DNA of 64,000 nucleotides from Flagellimonas meridianipacifica (GTDB lineage: Bacteria > Bacteroidota > Bacteroidia > Flavobacteriales > Flavobacteriaceae), in contig NZ_PVYX01000001.1 in NCBI RefSeq assembly GCF_003001695.1, positions 1 through 64,000 of the forward strand, read 5' to 3'. This document shows, one piece after another, positions 7,868 to 15,980 of the stretch; position 1 is the stretch's first letter; each line of letters starts with the position of its first letter. The notes beneath the pieces are model-generated. The model was not told the DNA's origin, did not search any database, and saw only the letters and a program-made list of their open reading frames with translations. A program made the position numbers and the translations under genes.

Positions 7868-10309
7868 ATGAAACCTCGGGCAATCTATTTCTTCTTTTTC
7901 ATATTCTTTTTTTCTTGTCAAAAAGAAGTCAAGACCTCTGACACATTTCTAGAACAATTGCCAACCAATGCTTCATTTTTGATGAGCGTAAACGACATGA
8001 CAGGTTTTTTGAGTGCGCTAAAAAACAGTACGATTTCCAAAAAAGGGCAAATCGTCAACTTCTTGGATATTATTCTTGGGGAAACCGAGATATTGACATT
8101 AATAAACACGGAACAAAAGTCAGTATTGGGATTTTATAAAATTGGAAGGGAAAACTATAATTTCGTTTTGGCGACCAAATCCAATCCCAACTTTTTTGAT
8201 GTATCTCAAATTCCGAACCATTCTTCCGAAACGTTTTCTTATGAAAACCATACATTGAACAAATATATTGTCAATGGACGGGAAGTTTTCACCTGTCAAA
8301 AGAATGGTTTCCAGCTATTGAGTTCTTCGCAAATGCTTCTAGAAAATTTGCTTCGTGCCGATTCTTATACCGTAGACCCAAACTTGAATAGGCTATACAC
8401 CGCCGCGGAAGAAGATAAGTCCGCCACAGTTTTTATTAACCTCAAAAAGTTTTCGTTTCTGTCAGAAGAACCCAGGAAGAAAAAACCTATGGCAGAATGG
8501 ACCAGTTTGGATATTTCTTTAAATCAAAACCAAACCGCTTTAAGCGGAGTAGCCACGGCCTCAGATTCGACGAAATTGTTTATAAACCTTTTTAAGGGCA
8601 CGGCTCCACTAAGCAGTAGAACTGCTCTTTATGCACCTGCAAAAACCGAAGCTTTAATTGCCTACGCATTTGATGATTTTGATGTTTTTCAAAACAACCA
8701 AAGTCTTTTTCTAGATCGGGTTAAGGCCAAGGATACCCTGTTCAACACCATAGAAGAAGTTGGAATTATCAATATGAATCAAAACAAAGTGGTGTTTTTA
8801 AATTCCTTTGGCGGTGAAGGTTTATCCGATTTTCTATCTAACAGCAAAAAATCTTCATCCAATTATCAAGGAAGCGATATCAATGGACTTCAAGACAAGA
8901 ATTTGGTAACTTCTACATTCGACCCTTTGGTCAATGATTTTGAATCCAATTATTACACCGTGTTGGAGAATACGTTCGTTTTTTCAGAAAAAATTGAACC
9001 TCTTCAAACAGTCATCAGTAATTACAGGAATAAATCCACATTTTCCGAGTCGACAACTTATAATTCGGCTATGGAAAACTTTGCAAACGAATCAAGCATG
9101 CTATTCATTTCAAATAACAAAGGAATGGATTTTGTATCCGAGCAAACTTTTTTAGCTGAAATTTTCAATACATCAGGTAGTAAAAAACTGGATGACCATA
9201 CTTTCGGAGCTCAGTTAGTTGCAGATAGTGGTTTTATGCACACCTCTTTTGTAGTTTCCAAAACCAAGAAAGCTGTTACGGCAAATACAACCATACCTCT
9301 TTTCACCATCGAGTTAGATTCAGACTTGGCATCGGACCCTACGTTTGTTAAAAATCACAGGAACAATAGACAGGAAATAGTGGTACAAGACCGAGACAAC
9401 TTCTTATATCTAATATCCACTAACGGAAAGGTACTCTGGAAGAAGCAGTTGGATGGAAGGATTCAGGGAAAAGTGCATCAAGTGGATATTTATAAAAATG
9501 GAAGGCTTCAGTTGGCCTTTTGTACGAACAATGAATTTATGGTAATTGACCGAAATGGCGAAGATGTACCCCCTTTCAAAATAAAATTTGAAGGTGGAAA
9601 TCTAAATCCCTTGGCCGTTTTTGACTATGAGGGGAACCGCGATTATCGATTTGTCGTCACTCAAGGCAAGAAAGTATTCATGTACAACAACAAAGCTCAA
9701 ATTGTGGATGGCTTTACTTATAAAGAAGCTACAAGCGATATAATACAGGCTCCAAAACACTTTAGAGTTTCTGGAAAAGACTATTTACTATTTAAGTTGG
9801 CGGACAATTCCTTAAAAATTCTTCACCGTACTGGACGGGATAGAATTTCCGTTAATCAGAAAATTGATTTCTCCAGGAACGATTTTTTTGTGTATAAGAA
9901 TAAATTCTCAACCACGGACAAAAAAGGCGTACTGGTACAAGTAGACCTACAAGGAAAAATTACCAAAACCAATTTCAACCTAAATAAAGACCATGGTATG
10001 TATGCCACCAGCAAAACCTTGGCATTGATGGATGATAACACACTGAGCATTAAAGGAAAAAAAGTTGAGTTGGAGCTTGGGGTGTATTCAGAACCAAAGA
10101 TTTTTTACATCTATGACAAGATTTATGTGAGCGTCACAGACATACAGAACCAAAAAATATACTTGTTCGACAGCCAAGCCAAATCCATTCCCAATTTTCC
10201 AGTCTTTGGCAATTCTTTAATCGATTTGACAGATATGGAAAACGACAGAAAACTTGAAATTGTAGCGAAGGACCAAGAGAATTCCTTAATTGTTTACAAG
10301 CTGAATTAA
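7868..10309 (+). CDS. Large lipoprotein of unknown function with a C-terminal propeller-like half
   Basis: I place the start at the ATG at 7868 (813 residues) rather than an in-frame TTG at 7850, because this ATG begins a clear lipoprotein signal (MKPRAIYFFFFIFFFSC, Cys at 17). Residues about 20-460 have no family I recognise. Residues about 470-813 contain repeated blades such as RDNFLYLISTNGKVLWKKQL, FMVIDRNGEDV and YLFDSQAKSIPNFPVFG, which resemble PQQ/WD-type beta-propeller strands. It follows rnhB by 28 bp. It is probably attached to the inner or outer membrane and faces the periplasm. No catalytic motif is visible, and a structural or envelope-assembly role is only a guess. Confidence 0.75.
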   Translation: MKPRAIYFFFFIFFFSCQKEVKTSDTFLEQLPTNASFLMSVNDMTGFLSALKNSTISKKGQIVNFLDIILGETEILTLINTEQKSVLGFYKIGRENYNFVLATKSNPNFFDVSQIPNHSSETFSYENHTLNKYIVNGREVFTCQKNGFQLLSSSQMLLENLLRADSYTVDPNLNRLYTAAEEDKSATVFINLKKFSFLSEEPRKKKPMAEWTSLDISLNQNQTALSGVATASDSTKLFINLFKGTAPLSSRTALYAPAKTEALIAYAFDDFDVFQNNQSLFLDRVKAKDTLFNTIEEVGIINMNQNKVVFLNSFGGEGLSDFLSNSKKSSSNYQGSDINGLQDKNLVTSTFDPLVNDFESNYYTVLENTFVFSEKIEPLQTVISNYRNKSTFSESTTYNSAMENFANESSMLFISNNKGMDFVSEQTFLAEIFNTSGSKKLDDHTFGAQLVADSGFMHTSFVVSKTKKAVTANTTIPLFTIELDSDLASDPTFVKNHRNNRQEIVVQDRDNFLYLISTNGKVLWKKQLDGRIQGKVHQVDIYKNGRLQLAFCTNNEFMVIDRNGEDVPPFKIKFEGGNLNPLAVFDYEGNRDYRFVVTQGKKVFMYNNKAQIVDGFTYKEATSDIIQAPKHFRVSGKDYLLFKLADNSLKILHRTGRDRISVNQKIDFSRNDFFVYKNKFSTTDKKGVLVQVDLQGKITKTNFNLNKDHGMYATSKTLALMDDNTLSIKGKKVELELGVYSEPKIFYIYDKIYVSVTDIQNQKIYLFDSQAKSIPNFPVFGNSLIDLTDMENDRKLEIVAKDQENSLIVYKLN

Positions 10310-10439
10310 CACCTTCTTTACAGCTAGTTATACATTGGTTCAAGCAAAACACACATCTTGCACCATGACTTACATTTTTTTTTGTAGTTTCCAATAATTT
10401 GAATCACAATTACTTACGAATAACCAAAACACTACACAA

Positions 10440-11765
10440 ATGAAAACCTCCATTAAACTACTTGTTAGTTCAATAGTAATGCTTTCCTTTTGCCATAGCG
10501 GAAATGCCCAATTTTTTAAAAAATTGGCGAAAAAGGCGGAAAAGGCTGCTGAACGAACTGTAGAACGAAGAGTGGAACAAGAATCAGCAAAGAAAACTGA
10601 CCAAGCACTGGACAGCGTACTTGGAACAGGTAACGAAAAGCAAAAGGTACCCAATACCCCTCCAAGCCCTAATGGCCAACAAGGTGAATCCGGAGGCACC
10701 AGCACGGGTACTTCCAGTTCCGGTGATGTTCCAACTTCTGGTCCCAAAACACTGAATGTATATAGTAAATTTGATTTTGTCCCGGGTGACAAACTTTTGT
10801 TCTTCGATGATTTTTCCAATGATTTCATTGGCGATTTTCCCTCAAAATGGAACACGAACGGTGGTGGTGAGATGGTCACCATTGATGGCTCTACCGATAA
10901 GTGGTTCGCTATTAATCCTGGTAGTTTTGTTGTTCCCATCACCGATTTTACACTGCCTGAGGAATATACCGTTGAATTGGATTTAAGATTTCTTAATCTA
11001 ACCAATAAAACCTCATCGGTGATTGAAGCCCAGTTTATATGTGCTGAAAATGCAAATCTGAGCAATAAAGATGCCTTTGCCATGACCGACCTTAACCCCG
11101 TTCAATATATCGCCGTAGGTCCAGAAATTAGAAATAAGTTCGCCGGTGACCCAGACCCCATTCGCAATCAGATGAAAAGTGATTTCCGGAAGGTTTATAA
11201 AGAACGAATGCATATTTCAATAGCAGTGAATAAAAACCGCTATCGTTTCTGGATTAATGAGACCAAAATCTTTGACATCCCACAGCTAATCAAAGACCCA
11301 TCTAAAATCAACAACTTCAAAATCTTTATGAGAGGCTTAAATCTGGATAAAGGCGAACGTATGCTTATTTCGAACCTTAAGATTGCAGAAGGCGGGGTCG
11401 ATTTAAGAAGAAAGTTGATGGCAGAAGGAAAAATATCCACTAACGGAATTCTCTTCGATTCCGGTTCTGCCAACATCAAACCCGAATCTATGGGAATCAT
11501 TAGACAGATTTATCAAGTATTGCAACAAGATGGTTCCATAAGTCTCAAAATAGTGGGACATACGGATTCTGATGGAAATGAAGCCAATAATCTGGCATTG
11601 TCAGAAAAGCGGGCGGCCGCGGTTAAAGATGCGCTGGTTTCTGTTTATGGTGTTGATTCTGGAAGACTTTCCAGTGAGGGTAAGGGAGAATCAGAACCAG
11701 TTGGCGATAATTCCACCTTAGATGGAAAGGCACAAAATAGAAGAGTGGAATTTATCAAGCAATAA
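10440..11765 (+). CDS. OmpA-domain periplasmic protein
   Basis: The 441-residue protein has a signal peptide (..HSGNAQ, about 24 residues), then a charged helical segment rich in Lys, Glu and Arg, then a Gly/Ser/Thr/Pro linker. A beta-rich middle region (LFFDDFSNDFIGDFPSKW onward, about 120-310) resembles a concanavalin-like jelly roll. The C-terminal OmpA/MotB peptidoglycan-binding domain is at about 335-441 (ILFDSGSANIKPES, then GHTDSDG, then NRRVEFIKQ). There is no membrane barrel of its own, so it probably links the peptidoglycan to another envelope component. The next gene starts 8 bp after the stop, which suggests an operon. Confidence 0.88.
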   Translation: MKTSIKLLVSSIVMLSFCHSGNAQFFKKLAKKAEKAAERTVERRVEQESAKKTDQALDSVLGTGNEKQKVPNTPPSPNGQQGESGGTSTGTSSSGDVPTSGPKTLNVYSKFDFVPGDKLLFFDDFSNDFIGDFPSKWNTNGGGEMVTIDGSTDKWFAINPGSFVVPITDFTLPEEYTVELDLRFLNLTNKTSSVIEAQFICAENANLSNKDAFAMTDLNPVQYIAVGPEIRNKFAGDPDPIRNQMKSDFRKVYKERMHISIAVNKNRYRFWINETKIFDIPQLIKDPSKINNFKIFMRGLNLDKGERMLISNLKIAEGGVDLRRKLMAEGKISTNGILFDSGSANIKPESMGIIRQIYQVLQQDGSISLKIVGHTDSDGNEANNLALSEKRAAAVKDALVSVYGVDSGRLSSEGKGESEPVGDNSTLDGKAQNRRVEFIKQ

Positions 11766-11773
11766 TCAAAATC

Positions 11774-12472
11774 ATGATAAAAAGACTTTCTACGGGACTT
11801 ATCCTGTGCCTATTTATTTTTTCAGCTAAAGCACAAGAAAATTGTAGCTCTTATTATCCCATGGTACAGGGTGCTTCGTATTCCTACAATCTGTACAGTA
11901 AAAAGAACAAGTTGGAAGGGACAACATCTTATATTGTTTCAGATGTTAAGAACGATAGGGGAAATACTTATGCCTCTATGAAAATGAAATATGAAGACGC
12001 CAAAGGGAAAAACACCTTTGAATCGGATTACAATATTACCTGCACTGGTGATGGAATAAAAATCGATTACAAAAGTCTATTCCCGAGTCAAATGCAAAAG
12101 CAATATGAAGAAATGGGATTGGAAATGGAAATAACGGGTACTGATCTGGAGATACCCAACAATTTATCCGTAGGCAAAGAACTCTCCGATGCAAATGTCG
12201 ATGTAAGTATGGACATGAGCGGTATGAGCATGAAGATAGAAGTGAACACTACAGATAGAAAGGTGGTGGGAAAAGAATCCGTCACAACTCCAGCAGGAAC
12301 TTTTGATTGTTACATCATATCAGCAAATACGTCATCCAAAGTGATGATGACCAAGCAGCAAATAAAAGACAAACTATGGCTCTCTGAAGGCGTAGGAATG
12401 GTGAAACAAGAAACTTATAATAACAACGGGAAGTTAATGAGCAGTATGGTGCTGACTTCCCACAGTAAGTAA
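11774..12472 (+). CDS. TapB/DUF3108-like exported protein
   Basis: The 232-residue protein has a signal peptide ending at SAKAQ (about 20). The mature part starts with CSSYYPMVQGASYSYNLY and ends with a block (VTTPAGTFDCYIISANTSS, then KLWLSEGVGMVKQETYN) that fits the beta-clam fold of TapB/DUF3108-like proteins. The Met-rich segment EMGLEMEI..VDVSMDMSGMSMKIE is unusual. It lies 8 bp after the OmpA-domain gene and ends at a strong terminator, so the two form a unit. The role is unknown, perhaps lipid or metal binding in the envelope, which is inference only. Confidence 0.7.
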   Translation: MIKRLSTGLILCLFIFSAKAQENCSSYYPMVQGASYSYNLYSKKNKLEGTTSYIVSDVKNDRGNTYASMKMKYEDAKGKNTFESDYNITCTGDGIKIDYKSLFPSQMQKQYEEMGLEMEITGTDLEIPNNLSVGKELSDANVDVSMDMSGMSMKIEVNTTDRKVVGKESVTTPAGTFDCYIISANTSSKVMMTKQQIKDKLWLSEGVGMVKQETYNNNGKLMSSMVLTSHSK

Positions 12473-12480
12473 CACCGAAG

Positions 12481-12512
12481 GCCTCGATTATTGAATCGGG
12501 GCTTTTTCTTTT
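12481..12512 (+). terminator. Rho-independent terminator lying in the 3' end of convergent lipB
   Basis: A 9-bp stem (GCCTCGATT / AATCGGGGC, one G-T pair) with a short loop is followed by TTTTTCTTTT on the plus strand. It terminates the OmpA/TapB unit. Its right half and T-run lie inside the last codons of lipB (stop at 12488), so the T-run doubles as lipB coding sequence. Confidence 0.75.
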
Positions 12513-13207
12513 ATGATCTTGGCCTCAAAAAGCGATTGGAAATGCCTCAAAAGCTTTTGTCTTACTTCTTCCATATCCACTTCCTGCTTACCAAGCTCTA
12601 CATTCAATGAGGTGACGGCCTTATCCCTTATTCCGCATGGAATCATCATATCAAAGTACCCCAAATCTGTATTCACATTGAGTGCAAAACCATGCATGGT
12701 TACCCATCTACTTGCCCGCACACCCATGGCACAGATTTTTCTGGCGAATGGAGTACCAACATCCAACCAAACCCCGGTTTCACCCTCCGAACGTTCTGCC
12801 TTCAGACCATACTCGGCTAAGGTCAAAATGACCATTTCTTCAAGAAATCTAAGATATTTGTGAATGTCAGTAAAAAAGTTGTCCAAATCCAAAATAGGAT
12901 AGCCAACTACTTGTCCTGGACCATGATAGGTGATATCTCCCCCACGGTTTATCTTATAAAAAGTAGCGTTCTTTTCTTGAAGTACTTTGTCATCTACCAG
13001 CAAATTATTGATATCGCCGCTCTTTCCGAGAGTGTAGACATGAGGATGCTCCACAAATAGAAAGTAGTTAGGAGTTTCCAATTCACTCCCATTTCTTCTA
13101 TTGTCAATTTTTGTATCTACTATTCCCTTGAAAAGCTCTTCCTGGTAATCCCAAGTTTCCTTGTAGTCTTTTTGCCCCAGGTTTTCTAGAATGACCTTTT
13201 TATTCAT
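12488..13207 (-). CDS. lipB: Octanoyl-[acyl-carrier protein]:protein octanoyltransferase
   Basis: The 239-residue enzyme transfers octanoyl groups from acyl carrier protein to lipoyl domains of 2-oxoacid dehydrogenases and the glycine cleavage H protein, the first step of lipoate synthesis. Family motifs are NRGGDITYHGPGQ (about 87-99), CAMGVRASRWVTMHGFALN (about 160-178) with the conserved Lys just before it, and IPCGIRDKAVTSL with the acyl-accepting Cys. Length is normal. It stands alone between convergent and divergent genes. A -7 element sits only 5 bp before the ATG, which suggests a leaderless or nearly leaderless mRNA. Confidence 0.96.
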   Translation of the reverse strand: MNKKVILENLGQKDYKETWDYQEELFKGIVDTKIDNRRNGSELETPNYFLFVEHPHVYTLGKSGDINNLLVDDKVLQEKNATFYKINRGGDITYHGPGQVVGYPILDLDNFFTDIHKYLRFLEEMVILTLAEYGLKAERSEGETGVWLDVGTPFARKICAMGVRASRWVTMHGFALNVNTDLGYFDMMIPCGIRDKAVTSLNVELGKQEVDMEEVRQKLLRHFQSLFEAKIIKEKAPIQ

Positions 13208-13211
13208 TCTA

Positions 13212-13219
13212 CAAAGATA
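13212..13219 (-). promoter_or_regulatory. -7 element directly before lipB
   Basis: On the minus strand the bases read TATCTTTG, a full match to TAnnTTTG, ending 5 bases before the lipB ATG (13207). If used, transcription would begin at or very near the start codon. No clear -33 element is seen. Confidence 0.45.
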
Positions 13220-13239
13220 CGAATAGAGCGGGCGGGAAA

Positions 13240-13980
13240 CTAGTTTTCCAATTCCACTTCAAGGTCCAATAAAGAGGGGTCCTTCATCAAATCCAAGAAC
13301 TTAACCTCGTAGATGAGTGTTTTCCCATCAGCACTAAAGGTGGCACTTTCGGCAGAAGCAGATTTAACCCGTTTCGGGAAGTGATATTTGAGAGTGTATG
13401 TAGATCCGGAAAGAAACATTTCGGCTCCTTGAAGACTGTCAATGCTCTGTTGAAACAAGTCTTGGTCCAGAATTTTGGCTTTTCTTGAAAAGGTATTTCC
13501 TGCGAAACTATAGTTTACTTCTGTAGCAGATTCCTCTCCCCCTATTTTGGGCTGCTTGTCCTGTCCACTATTTGGCCCCAACGAACTTGCACTTTGAAAT
13601 GCGTTGAACGCATCATTGACCTCGTTTACATTTTTAAACTCACTGAACAAATCAAACTTCATTTGTTTCTCCTCAGGATTCATAACCATTCGCATATTGA
13701 AGGGTTCCAGTTTCTTCAATTTCGCTTGTTCCTCTGGAGACAACTGGGCTATACTGTCTTTCTTTTCTTCCAACAAATCTTTAAAAGAAATTAAGGAATC
13801 CACCGCTTTTTCATTGTCTTTCATCATCTCCTCTCCTGCCATTTCCATAAGTTCGGAACCATCAAAATTGATGGACAGTTTTCCTGACCCGTCCTCGTTT
13901 ATGGTGATTTCTTCAGTAAAATTGCAGGAAAAAGCAAATGCAACGGCGATAGCCATTGTCAAAAAATGAATTCGTTTCAT
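13240..13980 (-). CDS. Lipoprotein of unknown function
   Basis: The 246-residue protein has a lipoprotein signal (..VAFAFSC, Cys at 19), followed by FTEEITINEDGSGKLSINFDGSELMEM, a beta-rich start often seen in Bacteroidota lipoproteins of unknown role. The middle (about 60-100) is a highly charged helical segment with many Lys, Glu and Met residues. The C-terminal part is beta-rich (YTLKYHFPKRVKSASAE). No enzyme motif is visible. The YqaE-like gene lies just upstream on the same strand with a 10-bp gap, so the two are probably co-transcribed. Confidence 0.75.
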   Translation of the reverse strand: MKRIHFLTMAIAVAFAFSCNFTEEITINEDGSGKLSINFDGSELMEMAGEEMMKDNEKAVDSLISFKDLLEEKKDSIAQLSPEEQAKLKKLEPFNMRMVMNPEEKQMKFDLFSEFKNVNEVNDAFNAFQSASSLGPNSGQDKQPKIGGEESATEVNYSFAGNTFSRKAKILDQDLFQQSIDSLQGAEMFLSGSTYTLKYHFPKRVKSASAESATFSADGKTLIYEVKFLDLMKDPSLLDLEVELEN

Positions 13981-13990
13981 GGTATTGATT

Positions 13991-14146
13991 TTAGTTCGTG
14001 TTATTTAGAATGACGAGCGCCCCAATTACACCTGGGACCCACCCGCATAATGTCAAAAGTAAGACAATAACAAACGAACCACAACCTTTTCCGATGACTG
14101 ACAAAGGAGGAAACAAAATAGCCAATAAAACTCTCCAGAAACTCAT
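13991..14146 (-). CDS. YqaE/Pmp3-family small membrane protein
   Basis: This 51-codon gene encodes MSFWRVLLAILFPPLSVIGK followed by GCGSFVIVLLLTLCGWVPGV and IGALVILNNTN. It has the two hydrophobic helices and the FPPLSV and GWVPGVIGAL motifs of the Pmp3/YqaE (UPF0057) family of small, stress-related membrane proteins. The ATG is at 14144-14146. It lies 10 bp upstream of the lipoprotein gene on the same strand. A longer ORF in another frame over the same bases is a shadow. Confidence 0.88.
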   Translation of the reverse strand: MSFWRVLLAILFPPLSVIGKGCGSFVIVLLLTLCGWVPGVIGALVILNNTN

Positions 14147-14235
14147 ATTTGATTGATGATGATGTACTTAGTAAGTAGCACAAATCCTTTTTTTGTTACA
14201 CTAATCTTTTATTTTTAAGTTGTTAGATTTACCCT

Positions 14236-15279
14236 ATGAGAAATTGGATACTTCTGCTTGCTTTTCTTTCCCTCAACATGGCAAAAGGGCAATATCATTT
14301 TTCAGGACATGTATCTCAAGAAAACGCAGGTAAATTCATTTACCTTTCCATGGTAGAGGATTATAGAAAGTCTTCAAGAATATATTTGGACCAAATTATA
14401 AGGAGAACCAAGGTCGATTCCACCGGTAGCTTTCAATTTAAAGGCAATAATCTCCCAGTGGAAAACAGAATATACCGAATTCATTTAGACAACTGTGAAG
14501 AAGGTGCAGAATCTGCCCACTTTTTAGGAAAGTGCCAAAACAGTCCAAATGTTCTATTTATTGGGAATAACTCGGATTCAATTCAATTTCCAACCTCATT
14601 TGAAAACCAGGCTCTATGCACCGTGGAGTCAACAAACATCAAATCGCAATTGCTTTTGGATGTTGAAGCGTTCAAAGAAGAAATGATATTCGATTTTACG
14701 GAGTTTCGTAGCGATACCAACCTAAAATTGAATTTAAAAAATTGGTTTTCAAAACTTCAAGAGTTCGGAGAAAGCGCTAAAGAACCTTTAGTTGAACTCT
14801 ATATTTTCGATTTTCTTTCAGACAAAAAGAATGAAACCTATGGTTTTTATCTTGACGATATTGTGAAGAACTCCTATTACGAAAACCTGCTCTATCGGTT
14901 ACAAGCCACATACCCCAACACCAGTTTTACAAAACAATACCAAGCAGAAATAACCACGGACGAACAATTGGCAAGCTTTGAAAATCCCTCCCTGTTCAAC
15001 TGGAAATCGCTTTTGTTCTTTTTACTTATCATTTCGCTGAGTTTTAATGTGTTCCTTGTTATTAGAAATGGAAGAAATGGAAAAGCGTCCAAAATACTGG
15101 AAAAACTGACCCCCCAGGAGCAGAAAATTGTGGACCAAATCAAACAAGGAAAAAGCAACAAAGAAATAGCCGCCACCCTTTTTGTAAGCCACAGTACAGT
15201 AAAAACACACATCAACAATCTCTACAAAAAGCTCAATGTTTCCAGCAGGGAAGATATTTTGACCCTGCTAAGAAAATAG
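14236..15279 (+). CDS. Membrane-anchored LuxR-type transcription regulator with a periplasmic domain
   Basis: The 347-residue protein begins with a signal peptide (..LNMAKGQ, about 19), then a roughly 230-residue exported domain starting YHFSGHVSQENAGKFIYLSM, which resembles a DUF4369-like beta-sandwich. A single membrane helix follows at about 256-275 (LLFFLLIISLSFNVFLVI). The cytoplasmic end is a LuxR/GerE helix-turn-helix at about 288-345 (LTPQEQKIVDQIKQGKSNKE, then SHSTVKTHINNLYKKLNVSS). The layout implies one-step sensing across the inner membrane with no kinase. It is divergent from the YqaE/lipoprotein pair, which is a possible target. The ligand is unknown. Confidence 0.85.
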   Translation: MRNWILLLAFLSLNMAKGQYHFSGHVSQENAGKFIYLSMVEDYRKSSRIYLDQIIRRTKVDSTGSFQFKGNNLPVENRIYRIHLDNCEEGAESAHFLGKCQNSPNVLFIGNNSDSIQFPTSFENQALCTVESTNIKSQLLLDVEAFKEEMIFDFTEFRSDTNLKLNLKNWFSKLQEFGESAKEPLVELYIFDFLSDKKNETYGFYLDDIVKNSYYENLLYRLQATYPNTSFTKQYQAEITTDEQLASFENPSLFNWKSLLFFLLIISLSFNVFLVIRNGRNGKASKILEKLTPQEQKIVDQIKQGKSNKEIAATLFVSHSTVKTHINNLYKKLNVSSREDILTLLRK

Positions 15280-15375
15280 ATTTCCACCCTCGGTCTAGAC
15301 CCGAAATCCATCCTGTTTTTCCTCTCTCGCTTTCCCATTTTGGTGAATTTTCGAACCAAATCAAAGTTTAAAAGC

Positions 15376-15933
15376 ATGAAAACAATTCTAGCAGCAATGT
15401 TTTGTCTGTCAACCTTTACCGGGGTTTGTCAAGACTACAATCAGGAAATCACTATGGAAAATGGAAAAAAATTCATGGTTGGAAAAATCACTGAAGAGGG
15501 GCTGAACAATGAACCCTATCAAACCTGGTTCAAAAATGGATACGAATCGTACATGGTGGATGAACAAATAACCAAAATGTTCAAGAAATCCCTAAAAAAG
15601 CACGATGTAAAATTATTTTTGGGCACTTGGTGCGGTGACAGCAAACGCGAAGTGCCTCGAGTCCTTAAGATTTTGAAGAAATGTGAATTCCCAAAAAGTC
15701 AGTTGGAAATTGTAGCGCTGGATCGAAGAAAGGAACATTACAAAAAGAGTCCTACGGGAGAAGAAAAAGGCTGGAGCATTGTCAAGGTGCCCACAATTAT
15801 CTTCTTGAAGGACGGAAAAGAGGTGAATCGAATTGTGGAAAGTCCCATTGAATCGTTGGAAGAAGATATGGCCCAAATTCTTCTAGACAAACCCTACACG
15901 CCCAATTATGCCCACTTGAGTAAAACCAAGTGA
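15376..15933 (+). CDS. Thioredoxin-fold exported protein with one active-site Cys
   Basis: I place the start at the ATG at 15376 (185 residues), because it begins a signal peptide (MKTILAAMFCLSTFTGVCQ). An earlier TTG would add a charged extension before it. The thioredoxin fold covers about 65-170, with VKLFLGTWCGDSKREVPR as the active-site segment, DRR after the second strand and KVPTIIFLKDGKEV with the cis-Pro. The site is CGDS rather than CxxC, so only one Cys is present. This fits a periplasmic thiol-dependent isomerase, peroxidase-like or trapping role rather than a classic disulfide reductase. A terminator follows immediately. Confidence 0.8.
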   Translation: MKTILAAMFCLSTFTGVCQDYNQEITMENGKKFMVGKITEEGLNNEPYQTWFKNGYESYMVDEQITKMFKKSLKKHDVKLFLGTWCGDSKREVPRVLKILKKCEFPKSQLEIVALDRRKEHYKKSPTGEEKGWSIVKVPTIIFLKDGKEVNRIVESPIESLEEDMAQILLDKPYTPNYAHLSKTK

Positions 15934-15936
15934 AAA

Positions 15937-15976
15937 TTAAAGCGCAAAAGTGTAATTTTGCGCTTTAATTTTTTTA
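15937..15976 (+). terminator. Hairpin and T-run just before lysS, overlapping a promoter element
   Basis: A perfect 13-bp stem (TTAAAGCGCAAAA / TTTTGCGCTTTAA, loop GTGTAA) is followed by seven T on the plus strand, the form of a rho-independent terminator for the thioredoxin-fold gene. The lysS ATG follows at 15981. The right arm contains TAATTTTG (15953-15960), which matches the TAnnTTTG -7 element, so the same bases may also promote lysS. Confidence 0.75.
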
Positions 15977-15980
15977 AGAC

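Noticed and set aside
10370..11083. Minus-strand ORF of 237 residues over the OmpA-domain gene
   Set aside because: It is Pro/Ser/Leu-rich reverse-frame sequence antisense to a gene with clear domains.
14001..14183. Minus-strand ORF of 60 residues
   Set aside because: It is out of frame with the YqaE/Pmp3 gene at 13991-14146, which explains the same bases with recognisable motifs.
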